Positions 1 through 7,247 of a stretch of 64,000 bases of DNA are shown piece after piece. The DNA is taken from IMG/VR virus record IMGVR_UViG_3300044625_001067, positions 97,473 to 161,472 of that record. One strand, given 5' to 3'. Positions within the stretch are counted from its first letter, which is position 1, and each line of letters begins with the position of its first letter. This DNA is from a virus. Under the pieces are notes generated by a model. That model was not told the DNA's origin. It did no database searches and was given only the letters and a program-made list of their open reading frames with translations. The position numbers were made by a program, and so were the translations under genes.

Positions 1-58
1 AATCATTGGGCAAGATGGCTAAGGAAAGGGTGACAACCAGGGTCATCACCCGAAGGGG

Positions 59-433
59 CTAAATGCGAGTGATGCAAACGTTAGCGAGTCCACTCTCAGT
101 TACTCGGAGACGCTGAGCAGATCCGTGCCCCAGGTCGATGATTCGTCCACCGACATAGGGTCCTCGGTCGTTAATGCGAACGTCGGCAATAAGCCCGTTG
201 TCGCGATTGACAACTCGCACCCAAGACCCGAGGGGGAGGTACGGGTGAGCAGCGGTCATGGTTCCGGGTCGGAAAGTCTCTCCGTTGGCAGTTTTATTTC
301 CGTAGAGGCCTGGACCGTACCAGCTGGCTTGACCGCACTGCCTTGCTTGAGCGGGTGCTCCGGAGAGAAGTCCGGCGGCGAGAAAGAATGAAGCGAGTCT
401 TGTAAGACGCATGAAAAAAGTAGAGTTCAACAT
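59..433 (-). CDS. RlpA-like double-psi beta-barrel protein, secreted
   Basis: Probable secreted cell-wall protein of the RlpA/expansin-like double-psi beta-barrel class (about 124 aa). The N-terminus from Met at 433 reads as a signal peptide (hydrophobic FFLAAGLLSG, cleavage-like APAQA). The mature part has the RlpA hallmarks ASWYGPG, NGE.F, TAAHP.LPLGSWVRV, INDRGPY and RIIDLG. RlpA proteins bind or cleave denuded peptidoglycan glycans. The frame stays open upstream to 688, but that extension overlaps the lysozyme gene and lacks a signal sequence, so the internal Met (433, or 412) is preferred. It lies just downstream of a lambda-R-type lysozyme gene, which suggests a joint role in wall degradation or lysis. 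Confidence 0.8.
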   Translation of the reverse strand: MLNSTFFMRLTRLASFFLAAGLLSGAPAQARQCGQASWYGPGLYGNKTANGETFRPGTMTAAHPYLPLGSWVRVVNRDNGLIADVRINDRGPYVGGRIIDLGHGSAQRLRVTESGLANVCITRI

Positions 434-567
434 CCGTGTTTGTTGCATTGCGCAACCACGGCTCAGTGCCCGTTGGCCCAGCGAAGGTGTACCTAGCTGA
501 AGCCGTTTCGGGCTGGACTCAAGCTTAGCTCGTAAAAGGCCCAAGGTAAAGTTCGGGAAACCGCCCA

Positions 568-1206
568 TCAACCTTCCTCCTGGCGCAGCATCGCCAAGTT
601 GTTTTCGTAGAAGAGGCGAAGGTTGTCGTAGGTTTTGACCGGCTGATCGTAGTAACTGCTTCCATTGTAAGTTGGAAGGGAAGCCCATTCTGGTGCGAGT
701 CTTGCGAGTAGAGTTGGGGTAATCTTCCCAGAGTCAGCGAGGTGCAAAGCGTCGCGTCGCTCTATTAAGTACAAGGCAGCCTGATCCTGGTTAGTGGGAC
801 CGAAATCGCTTAGGTTGAGCTTTCGGGCTGCCTCATACCAAGTACTTGGCAGAAACTGGTAGGCCCCCGCTGCTGCGCTAGCATAACGCAGCGAGTAACG
901 TACTTGATTTGGATGTCTGTCTAGCGTGGACACCGTTCCACCCCCAAATACAACCCGGTAGCCATCATTATGGCCGTCTTTCCAAGTTCCTTCAGCGAAG
1001 CGAATGGTGTTTAAAAGGGCTCGACGCTCTGGGGTGAGTTTGTAAGCGTGAGTCGGCAGAGAATTGATTGGACCGCAGCCTGTGCAAATGAAGCGCGATT
1101 CGAAAGTTGTTTCTGGGGCAATGTCCCTAGCGGCAACGGTGTTGCTGAAAGGGGTTGCAGCAGTTCCAACGAGGGAGACGGCCATAAGTGTAGCAAGGTT
1201 GAGCAT
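568..1206 (-). CDS. Lambda R-like endolysin (GH104 lytic transglycosylase), secreted
   Basis: 212 aa. An N-terminal signal peptide (MLNLATLMAVSLVGTAATP, then VAA) precedes a GH104-like domain with IRFAEGTWKDG (putative catalytic Glu in FAEG), Y.VVFGG, HP and GAYQFLPSTW, followed by F.PTNQDQAALYLIERR, the order seen in lambda R-type lysozymes. It would cleave peptidoglycan by transglycosylation. A signal peptide is unusual for lambda R itself, which uses a holin; export here could be holin-independent or SAR-like. It is transcribed toward the RlpA-like gene 134 nt downstream. Confidence 0.85.
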   Translation of the reverse strand: MLNLATLMAVSLVGTAATPFSNTVAARDIAPETTFESRFICTGCGPINSLPTHAYKLTPERRALLNTIRFAEGTWKDGHNDGYRVVFGGGTVSTLDRHPNQVRYSLRYASAAAGAYQFLPSTWYEAARKLNLSDFGPTNQDQAALYLIERRDALHLADSGKITPTLLARLAPEWASLPTYNGSSYYDQPVKTYDNLRLFYENNLAMLRQEEG

Positions 1207-1409
1207 TTATTGAAGAGAATTCGGCATCCGTATAGGAAACGGTCACTCACCTGTTTCAAGGTGCGTTTTCCCACGGCACATTTGATTTAAGAGCGCAATG
1301 TTAGGCTCCGAGTCCTACCTTGTCTGCGAAGACAGGGAACCCACTCATAACGGGCGACGTATTTACGTCTCAGGACTTTCACAGTATATCGCTTTCTCGA
1401 ATTGGTAAA
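1207..1409. other. Non-coding gap upstream of the endolysin
   Basis: No convincing gene. On the minus strand a TATACT-like box lies near 1385-1390 and a hairpin (CCTGTCTTCGCAGACAAGG-like) near 1318-1336, so this may be the leader/promoter region of the lysis genes. Confidence 0.35.
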
Positions 1410-1586
1410 CTACCCGGCGTTGAAGGCGATAGGTATGTGTTCCACGCAATATTCACGGAATAATTCTTTCGTTTCTTCCCAGCTTTCCTCGCTCGCTGGC
1501 TTCCCGAGTGCGGCTGCGGCTTGAGGAATGTTTCACTGGGCTGTGAAGAGCTTTTCCATTGCCCAAGTATGATCAATGTCTTTCAC
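1410..1586 (-). pseudogene. Small gene interrupted by an in-frame TGA
   Basis: From a GTG at 1584-1586 with a purine-rich AAGAAGGGT upstream, the frame reads 17 residues (VKDIDHTWAMEKLFTAQ), meets TGA at 1533-1535, then continues 40 more codons of protein-like sequence (NIPQAAAALGKPASEESWEE.., ..YCVEHIPIAFNAG) to TAG at 1410. The downstream part has no ATG/GTG/TTG of its own. It is either a decayed gene or a UGA readthrough gene. UGA is a normal stop elsewhere in this window, so decay is the default reading. Confidence 0.4.
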
Positions 1587-1710
1587 TACCCTTCTTGGGA
1601 TTCCTTAACCGTGGTCTTTCACTCGGAGGTGAAACCTCAAAGTAAACATCTTGCATCCTCTCTTTCAAGCCTGACTCAGGCTTGGGGGGTGTTTTCTCAA
1701 TGTCCTTCAT
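1573..1710 (-). CDS. Small basic hypothetical protein (45 aa)
   Basis: ATG at 1710, stop at 1573; starts MKDIEKTPPKPESGLKERMQ and ends in a basic tail (RPRLRNPKKGSERH). It overlaps the following small frame by 14 nt, as in translationally coupled phage genes. I do not recognise the family. It sits between the effector gene at 1732 and the endolysin. Confidence 0.45.
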   Translation of the reverse strand: MKDIEKTPPKPESGLKERMQDVYFEVSPPSERPRLRNPKKGSERH

Positions 1711-1731
1711 AGTAAGTGTTTAAGGTGAAAA

Positions 1732-2652
1732 CTAGTCGAGTTCAACGACAAGAACGCCGTCTTCTCTTTTTGTAACTTTGCGAACGGTTTGTTCGGTGTT
1801 TCGAGGTAAGATAGCCTCATTTTCATAAGGTACATCAGAATACATGTTTACCGGAGTTAAACTTCTATTCTTTGAGACAAACAAGACACTTCTAGACGTT
1901 CTGGAAGCACCAAGGAAACCATTTGCAGTCTTTTCGTCTAAGGAATAGGACCCGAAACCGGGGTCTTTTAGAACGGACCCAGGGGTCAGTTTTTCCACTT
2001 GGGCGTACAAGTCAGCGGATTTTAACGGGAAATTAACCCCACGATAGAATGAGATACCTTCATTGTTTTTCGGGAGCTTACCTAGAGCTGAATCAAATTC
2101 TTTTACAAACTCCTTAGTGATCTCAGGTTTTTTGCAAGTGGGAGGGTTTCTTAAACAGGCGTTAGTCTTTTTGTGCGGGCGGTCAGACATGTCTGAGGGG
2201 GCTGTGTAGTCATAAACGGATTTAGCCTCCGCGCTACTTAGCTTAACCTTTCTTTGTGCTTCGTTTATCCTTGTAAGGACTTCTTCATGTGTGTCTTTCT
2301 TTGACACCTTTTGTTGGTTGTCCTGTGCTAGCTTATCTGTAAGCTTTTCGAGAGAGGAGTTCAGTTCAATGGGTATCTTTTTACTTGGCTTAACCTTCGC
2401 CCCGGTACTCTTTGTTTTTCTCGGCGTCTTAGTGGCTTTCGCACGCTTAGGCTTTTTAGTTGCCACCTCTTTCGCTTGCTTTGTACCTTTCCTGCACTTT
2501 CCAGAAGTCCCGTACGCAGTACCGTCCTCTCGAACACAACGAGTGTAGTCGTACGGCTCTAAGCCTAGCTCAGAGAAGTTACAGGACGATAGTGCTCCAA
2601 CCATCTCTTCGCACTTCCTTAGCGATTGCTCTGAAAAAGACCCTTGGCTCAT
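1732..2652 (-). CDS. ADP-ribosyltransferase-like effector (R-S-E class)
   Basis: 306 aa. The C-terminal third carries an R-S-E type ART core: FYRGV (NAD-binding Arg), GFGSYSLDEKTA (STS-like strand) and the ExE site YENEAIL near the end. The N-terminus has the shared tag RCVxxDGxxYGTxGxCRKG, also present at 2881-4101 and 26339-27136, followed by a long Lys-rich linker. ARTs move ADP-ribose from NAD onto host proteins or nucleic acids. Start: Met at 2652 (MSQGSFSEQSL) resembles the start of the 26.3-kb family member (MQSSFSHESF); the frame is open to 2697. Likely a host-modifying effector; the target is unknown. Confidence 0.75.
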   Translation of the reverse strand: MSQGSFSEQSLRKCEEMVGALSSCNFSELGLEPYDYTRCVREDGTAYGTSGKCRKGTKQAKEVATKKPKRAKATKTPRKTKSTGAKVKPSKKIPIELNSSLEKLTDKLAQDNQQKVSKKDTHEEVLTRINEAQRKVKLSSAEAKSVYDYTAPSDMSDRPHKKTNACLRNPPTCKKPEITKEFVKEFDSALGKLPKNNEGISFYRGVNFPLKSADLYAQVEKLTPGSVLKDPGFGSYSLDEKTANGFLGASRTSRSVLFVSKNRSLTPVNMYSDVPYENEAILPRNTEQTVRKVTKREDGVLVVELD

Positions 2653-2723
2653 AACTGCGACTACTCTTATAAACAAACTTACCCCTAATGCACCCACGAC
2701 GGGGGTGAGTTTTCAATGAGGAC

Positions 2724-2879
2724 TCACAGAGTCGATTTGTATCGGTTCAACCCTTTCAGAAAGGTTTTCATGTCTGGGGCCTGCGCAGCATCCTGTCGAA
2801 ATTGCTCGCGGGAATCAGCTGCAATATTCTGAATGAGTGCCGCGAGAGTGCGACTGGTTGTGGGGTCGTTAAGGTTCAT
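2724..2879 (-). CDS. Small hypothetical protein (51 aa)
   Basis: ATG at 2879, TGA at 2724; protein starts MNLNDPTTSRTLAALIQNIA and is helical. It begins 1 nt after the stop of the ART-like gene at 2881 and lies upstream of the other ART-like gene, so it is in the same operon. No recognisable domain; a chaperone, adaptor or immunity role is only a guess from position. Confidence 0.6.
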   Translation of the reverse strand: MNLNDPTTSRTLAALIQNIAADSREQFRQDAAQAPDMKTFLKGLNRYKSTL

Positions 2880-2880
2880 T

Positions 2881-4101
2881 TTAGTCCGGTGTTAATTCAG
2901 GGTCGTTCGCTACGATGATTGCTCCACGGTTGAGAACAACCCAGAAGTCTTGGCCATCGGTCTGTGGAACTCTATACGCATGTATTCCCAGAGATGCAGC
3001 GGCTGACCCCACATCGTGATGGTCGTACCCCGTAATCTCTCTTGCTTTCTGCAGGGTCTCTCCTTCCCACTGCCTAAACTGCTTCCCGTCTCCCTCAAAC
3101 TGTACGAGTCGAGCGTCGGACCGGAATGCAAACGCTGAAACCCTTAGTGTTTTATTTCCACTTTCCCCAGAGTAGTCTTTCGCTGTATCTTGGGCCCATC
3201 TATCATGCTTAACCTTGCCAGATAAAGGGGAAGAAGCAGAGTAACTCCCACTCCCGTAAATCCCGCCACCAGGAAAGTGCTTGTCTCCGTCTGGACCACC
3301 ACCTTTGAACTGCAAGGAAAACTCATTTGAACCTACGCCGCGATAAGCCACAATTGGCCTTCCGTCGGGGTTCCGGGCTATATCTTTTCTTGATTCCAGT
3401 TCCGATCGTGTTGCAACAACCTCCGGTCGAGCATGAAAACCTTGCCGTTCGTACACAGAAGTGAGAATCGGCGGTAACAAGGTGCCCTTGCGAGCACTCG
3501 AAAGTGTTCGACCGAGCTCCATACCTTCCTTTTGCAGATGTAAAAGCTTCTCTCTTGACACGTCGTCGGTAGGCTCTCCTATTGCTCGGACTCTTTTCTT
3601 CAGTGCTTCAAGTTCCTTTTCGAGAAGCTCAACCTCTTTCTCAACCGTGGCTTTCAGTAAAGGTTTGCTCGATCCAGGTGTTTGCGTGTACTTCGGCGAG
3701 TTTCTCACCAATTCGTCGTATTGATCCTGAAGGGCACCCTTTTGTTGTGTTTGCTCTGCCTTCTTCGCCAAGTGAGTCTTTAGGCGAAGATACCGTAAGG
3801 CGGTAAGGGCACTCTCTGTGAGGGGTGTGCGGTACCCTGGCTTTGACAAAAGCATTCCCTCAAGAGTCCTTAGATTCTTGTTTAGAGCGTCAGGATCATT
3901 CTTTTCGTAAATCTTGACATTTTTGAGAACAGACTCTCTTCGAGTGCTACGGTCTTCTTTTGCGGACTCCACTCCCTTGCGACATTGTCCTGCTGTACCG
4001 TACACCCCACCGTCCGGTTTCACACAACGTGTAAAGTCGTGCACAAACGCTAGGGTATCGGGGGAAATTTCTCCGTACATTCGTACAACCGAACTAAGCA
4101 C
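2881..4101 (-). CDS. Second ART-like effector with shared N-terminal tag
   Basis: 406 aa. The N-terminus carries the tag (DFTRCVKPDGGVYGTAGQCRKG). The middle is a long Glu/Lys-rich helical segment, about residues 100-210. The C-terminal domain has IVAYRGVGSNEF (ART-like Arg), GGGIYGSGSYSASS (STS-like) and a final FWVVLNRGAIIV motif seen in phage ART-like proteins. The catalytic Glu is not obvious, so the enzyme class is less certain than for its neighbour. Start is Met at 4101; Met at 4080 is possible. It sits 9 nt downstream of a PTH2-like gene and in one operon with an ADP-ribosylglycohydrolase. Confidence 0.6.
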   Translation of the reverse strand: MLSSVVRMYGEISPDTLAFVHDFTRCVKPDGGVYGTAGQCRKGVESAKEDRSTRRESVLKNVKIYEKNDPDALNKNLRTLEGMLLSKPGYRTPLTESALTALRYLRLKTHLAKKAEQTQQKGALQDQYDELVRNSPKYTQTPGSSKPLLKATVEKEVELLEKELEALKKRVRAIGEPTDDVSREKLLHLQKEGMELGRTLSSARKGTLLPPILTSVYERQGFHARPEVVATRSELESRKDIARNPDGRPIVAYRGVGSNEFSLQFKGGGPDGDKHFPGGGIYGSGSYSASSPLSGKVKHDRWAQDTAKDYSGESGNKTLRVSAFAFRSDARLVQFEGDGKQFRQWEGETLQKAREITGYDHHDVGSAAASLGIHAYRVPQTDGQDFWVVLNRGAIIVANDPELTPD

Positions 4102-4110
4102 CAGGGTACT

Positions 4111-4518
4111 TTACCCCTCCGCGTGGTTCACCAAGCGGCCTTCCCGCATTAGTGAGAAAAAATGTGAAGCTACCGTTTGCCCCTTGATGTCCACCGGCGT
4201 AGCCCTGAGGGGAACCCACAGAGGGAACTCAGAGAGCACATAGCGGTGGTCTTCGTCGACCAGGCACGCTAGGGCACTGGGGTCAAACCCCTTGTAGTCT
4301 GGATCGTGAAATTCTACCACCGAGAGTCCGTAACTCCGAAGAACACACGAGAGTTGCAAAAGCTCCCATTTGCTCTCAACCGACAGCCACACAAAGGGTG
4401 GGTGTTCCTTGGCTAAAGACTCAGGGTGCAACCTCGCAAACTCGACTTGTGCGTGAGCCGCCTGAATAGCTTGCTGAGCAGGGTCAAGGTCGCGGCGTGT
4501 GATCGCGTAGAAATGCAT
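4111..4518 (-). CDS. Peptidyl-tRNA hydrolase 2-like protein
   Basis: 135 aa. It begins MHFYAITRRDLDPAQQAIQAAHAQVEF, matching the phage branch of PTH2-like proteins (Arg/Asp start, GQ-AxQ-AHA helix). The middle LSCVLRSYGLSVVEFHDPD fits the EPD/TA region. Such enzymes release tRNA from stalled peptidyl-tRNA. In this genome the tRNA array, tmRNA and EF-Ts give it an obvious context. The substrate is not proven; some phage relatives have lost PTH activity. Confidence 0.5.
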   Translation of the reverse strand: MHFYAITRRDLDPAQQAIQAAHAQVEFARLHPESLAKEHPPFVWLSVESKWELLQLSCVLRSYGLSVVEFHDPDYKGFDPSALACLVDEDHRYVLSEFPLWVPLRATPVDIKGQTVASHFFSLMREGRLVNHAEG

Positions 4519-4554
4519 TTGCGGTTTCGAGAGCTTAAGTAAGGGTATTATACG

Positions 4555-5415
4555 TTATTTCAGAGTAGAAACAAGGGGGGAAACCGTCCCAAACGAAAGG
4601 TCGTACAAAGTGCTCGCTATGAGCAAAAGTCTTTCGCTGTCGTGCAACCCCGAAACCCATCGCTTAGGAATAGCCTTGTAACCGTAGTAAGCACCTGCTA
4701 GCTGCCCCGTAATCGCAGCAACCGTGTCTGAGTCGTCCCCGTAGTTCACAGCCTGCAGGATGGCCTCTTCAAAGGACGAAGTTGACCCAAAGTGGTAGAG
4801 TGCGGCGTTTAAGGACTTCGGTGCGTACCCGGAATTTTCAATTCCCTCCGGCGAGACTTCAGGTTTTCCCCCCGTGCCATTTAAGTATTGGTGCAGCAAA
4901 CGACCGAGATCTTTGCATAGGTCGGATGCCAAGTGGCCATGGGTTGTTGATGATGACGCGTCACACGCTGCTACAGCGTCCTGCTCACTTGACTTGTGGT
5001 ACACAATAGAAACGGGGGATAAACGCATCAAAGACCCGTTTCCTTTCGAATTCTCCGGATAGAGACTCAAAGACCCCTCAACGAGAAAAGTCTCAATTGC
5101 ACGAAGTGTTCCATTGCCGATGTCAAAACAGACACCTGTTGAGCTGTTCCTTCCGTACTCGTACCAGTTGGAGTACCGACGCATTTGGTCTCCAAGATTG
5201 ATCTGCCCATTGCAATGAATAAAAGACTCGGCAAGGCAAACAGCCTGCGATGTGTCGTCCGTCCAGTAGCCTGACGGCAGATTAAAGGGCCCCCCTGCTC
5301 GGTAACCTGTGACGGTCTCAAAGGTCCCCGGTGGAGAGAACTCCACTGGCGCACCCATCGCGTCACCGATCGCAAGGCCAATAAAGGCTCCGAGGCATTT
5401 GTCGAAAGTTGTCAT
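4555..5415 (-). CDS. ADP-ribosylglycohydrolase (DraG/ARH-like)
   Basis: 286 aa from MTTFDKCLGAF. Family signatures are clear: GLAIGDAMGAPVEF, the metal-binding WTDDTSQ, GNGSLMRLSP, a TTH motif, and the second metal site NYGDDSDTVAAITGQLAGAYYG. These enzymes remove ADP-ribose from proteins using Mg/Mn. The frame is open to 5502, but the extension has no family similarity. The two ART-like effectors lie in the same operon 40-1100 nt downstream, so writer and eraser of ADP-ribosylation are co-encoded. Confidence 0.9.
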   Translation of the reverse strand: MTTFDKCLGAFIGLAIGDAMGAPVEFSPPGTFETVTGYRAGGPFNLPSGYWTDDTSQAVCLAESFIHCNGQINLGDQMRRYSNWYEYGRNSSTGVCFDIGNGTLRAIETFLVEGSLSLYPENSKGNGSLMRLSPVSIVYHKSSEQDAVAACDASSSTTHGHLASDLCKDLGRLLHQYLNGTGGKPEVSPEGIENSGYAPKSLNAALYHFGSTSSFEEAILQAVNYGDDSDTVAAITGQLAGAYYGYKAIPKRWVSGLHDSERLLLIASTLYDLSFGTVSPLVSTLK

Positions 5416-5505
5416 TTTTCCTTGTATGGTTCTTGTTTGAGCGGGCTTGCTTGGGTGGATATAAGACCCAAGGTAAGGGTTAGAGTCTCGCACCATGGGC
5501 AAGGG
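5416..5505. other. Intergenic leader of the glycohydrolase gene
   Basis: About 90 nt without an ORF. On the minus strand it contains a TATATCC box but no copy of the genome-wide promoter element. Confidence 0.3.
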
Positions 5506-6201
5506 CTATGCACGGGGGAACTTTCCTCGAAAAGATATCTTAGCGTCAAACCCCTTCTGCACGAGTCGATCCTTGTCCGATACACTCACAGGCGGAACAC
5601 TGTCTGGGCTATCCCTCAGCGAGGCCATAAACATTGATATATTTTGGTACATTTGCTCAGCCGGAATTGCTGAGGCGAATCCCAACTTCCCAAGGATTGG
5701 GATCTCGCGACTTACGGCCACTTGAGGCGACTTTTTGAGTCCGCTGAACCTCGGAGTGGGCTCTATCACGAATACGGGAACCTGAAGTTGTCTTGAGATA
5801 TCGACACAACTTTTGTTCGGAACTCCCCATATTTCGTCCATCCTAATTTCTTCGAACCATCTTCGGTGGCTGCTGTGTACCATGCGCAGAGAGGGGTGGT
5901 CTTCTGTAATTAGTCTCCAATCAGGAGTAAAACTTATCTTTGAGACAAGAAGGTACAGCTCTCCGCAAACTGAGCACCACTTAAACGCCCACGGAAGGAT
6001 CTCCCCGTAGTAGTCTCTTCTGGTGGGTACTTCTGGTATGCGTTCGGTTTCGTTGACGTTTACGTACACATTCGAAGAGTCCGGTTGGTCAGGCTGTGAC
6101 AGCTCTTTGCGAACGTAAGTGTTCGAGGGGTCACCACCTTCTTGAGAGTACAAATACTCCACATAGTCGTAGTAGTCCTTGAATTTTGATTGGATCTTCA
6201 T
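5506..6201 (-). CDS. Conserved phage protein (MK.SKFKDYYDY family)
   Basis: 231 aa. Opens MKIQSKFKDYYDYVEYLYSQ, has a GGDPSNTYVRKE box, a CSVCG pair in the middle and ends with a GFDAKISFRGKF-type C-terminal motif. This arrangement is common in large phages as a protein of unknown function. CxxC plus conserved aromatics suggest a small zinc-stabilised fold. Function unknown. Confidence 0.75.
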   Translation of the reverse strand: MKIQSKFKDYYDYVEYLYSQEGGDPSNTYVRKELSQPDQPDSSNVYVNVNETERIPEVPTRRDYYGEILPWAFKWCSVCGELYLLVSKISFTPDWRLITEDHPSLRMVHSSHRRWFEEIRMDEIWGVPNKSCVDISRQLQVPVFVIEPTPRFSGLKKSPQVAVSREIPILGKLGFASAIPAEQMYQNISMFMASLRDSPDSVPPVSVSDKDRLVQKGFDAKISFRGKFPRA

Positions 6202-6255
6202 TTTCCTACTGATTTAGGCCCCTGCCTGGTTCTGATGGGTTAACGTGTCGGAGTC

Positions 6256-6530
6256 TTAGTGGGATGCTAGTATGGCAAACGCATCAAGATTGTCGTAAGT
6301 TTGAGAACGTCCCCAGTGGTTTATGGCGTCCTTGTCCCACCAATCTGAAGGCAACACATCGGAACCAATTCTAGGACCAAACTCAGTTACTAACCAACTT
6401 TCTCTGTCGTAGTCCCAAACTGAGTTCGAAAGCTCTATTTGTTCGGCTATATACCTTCTTCCGTCTGGCCCCTCAGCAACAACAACTTCATACTCGGTCC
6501 AACCTCCGTGAAACTCCTCTCGCCGCTTCT
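6256..6530 (-). CDS. Hypothetical protein without a canonical start
   Basis: An open, protein-like frame (EEFHGGWTEYEVVVAEGPDGR.. to ..DNLDAFAILASH, TAA at 6256), about 90 codons. Its 5' end lies inside the last 45 nt of the 6488-6856 gene and has no ATG, GTG or TTG; a CTG (about 6529) is the first plausible codon. Either it starts at CTG, or ribosomes shift +1 from the upstream gene near GTGGAAAACGCTG, or the gene is a fusion split by a mutation. The right boundary is therefore approximate. Confidence 0.55.
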
Positions 6531-6856
6531 TCAGCGTTTTCCACTTTCTGCCTTAGGTCAAGGACGATGCAGGCAAAGTTCTTAAATACTTTCTCTTGAG
6601 ACTCGGACAAGTTCGTCCAGTTAATTCCCGCGTCGCTCGTCGGATTCGGGGTGACCTCTTCGGTGTTCAAACCAGACAAGATCTCCCGCATGACCTGGTG
6701 TGTGTCCCACTCCACCTTAAACCGGTAGAAGTCTTCTGAACTTTTGAAATCTGCCCAGTTAAATACACCGTAGTTTCGTATTTCTACGGGGTCCAACATT
6801 AGTTTCTTGGCCTTTTTCTTTCCTGAAGGACTAAGGGCCTTTAGTTCAAGGTTCAC
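6488..6856 (-). CDS. Hypothetical protein (122 aa)
   Basis: Basic N-terminus (LSPSGKKKAKKLMLDP), then WADFKSSEDFYRFKVEWDTHQVMREI, ending in a helical QKVENAEEAARGVSRRLDRV. No recognised domain. Its last 45 nt overlap the frame at 6256-6530, to which it may be joined by frameshifting. The tmRNA locus starts right behind it (upstream on the minus strand). Confidence 0.65.
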   Translation of the reverse strand: MNLELKALSPSGKKKAKKLMLDPVEIRNYGVFNWADFKSSEDFYRFKVEWDTHQVMREILSGLNTEEVTPNPTSDAGINWTNLSESQEKVFKNFACIVLDLRQKVENAEEAARGVSRRLDRV

Positions 6857-6958
6857 AGTGTTTCAGCGTGGGTTGGAGTGTAGGGTGCTGTTTTGGCTAG
6901 GAAAGTTGGCGGTGTAAGGGGGCCGAAACCCCCGAGTTATGAGTCAGAGTGCGGTTGC

Positions 6959-7003
6959 TCAAACGGCAACGGCAATCCTCTCGAATTTGACGATGTTGTT
7001 AGC
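6959..7003 (-). CDS. tmRNA tag reading frame (ANNIVKFERIAVAV)
   Basis: Resume codon GCT at 7003-7001 preceded by ..ATAGAC, then 13 codons and TGA at 6959. The peptide ANNIVKFERIAVAV follows the cyanobacterial pattern ANNIV.F.R.A..A. It ends in Ala-Val rather than the usual Ala-Ala read by ClpX, a possible change in proteolysis. A 5-bp GC hairpin (GGGGG..CCCCC) at 6917-6932 follows the tag. Confidence 0.9.
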   Translation of the reverse strand, partial: ANNIVKFERIAVAV

Positions 7004-7161
7004 GTCTATTTTGTGCTTATGCAAGCGGCTTTCACTCAGGCGACATCTTTACCCTAGCGAGACCATGGCACCCCCTTGACTAGAGGTGGGAGTTTAACCC
7101 ACAGTGACCCTGCCTTCTCAGTAAGTCGGAAGGTTGAAGAAGGGACGGTCACGTTCTCAAA

Positions 7162-7222
7162 TGGAGGTGAGGGGATTCGAACCCCTGTATAGGGCACTAT
7201 CTTCCAGAGCTACACCCAGTTT
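7162..7222 (-). ncRNA. tmRNA acceptor piece
   Basis: Holds the P2 3' strand, a canonical T arm (TTCGAAT loop), acceptor 3' strand CACCTCC and discriminator A at 7162. No separate CCA is encoded after it. The 5' end is not fixed by sequence alone. By itself this looks like a truncated tRNA, but the rest of the molecule is 90-270 nt downstream. Confidence 0.85.
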
Positions 7223-7247
7223 AATGTCGTGTGGTAGGACTGTCCGC

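Larger units (their letters stand above)
6870..7222 (-). ncRNA. ssrA: Two-piece, circularly permuted tmRNA
   Basis: Minus-strand locus with the parts of a tRNA-mRNA in permuted order: first the acceptor/T-arm piece (7222-7162), an intervening segment (7161-7076), then the coding piece (from 7075). Acceptor halves pair: GGGGGTG (7075-7069) with CACCTCC (7169-7163). The T arm is AGGGG-TTCGAAT-CCCCT. P2 pairs TAGGGT (7056-7051) with GCCCTA (7195-7190). The resume codon follows UAGAC. tmRNA tags stalled nascent chains and frees ribosomes with SmpB. The permuted two-piece form is known from alphaproteobacteria and picocyanobacteria. The 3' limit is approximate. Confidence 0.9.

Noticed and set aside
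434-688. N-terminal extension of the RlpA-like gene to 688
   Set aside because: It overlaps the endolysin gene and would bury the signal peptide.
7162-7222. Short 58-61 nt truncated tRNA
   Set aside because: On its own it lacks an anticodon arm, but its acceptor and P2 partners and a tag ORF lie downstream, so it is the acceptor piece of a permuted tmRNA.
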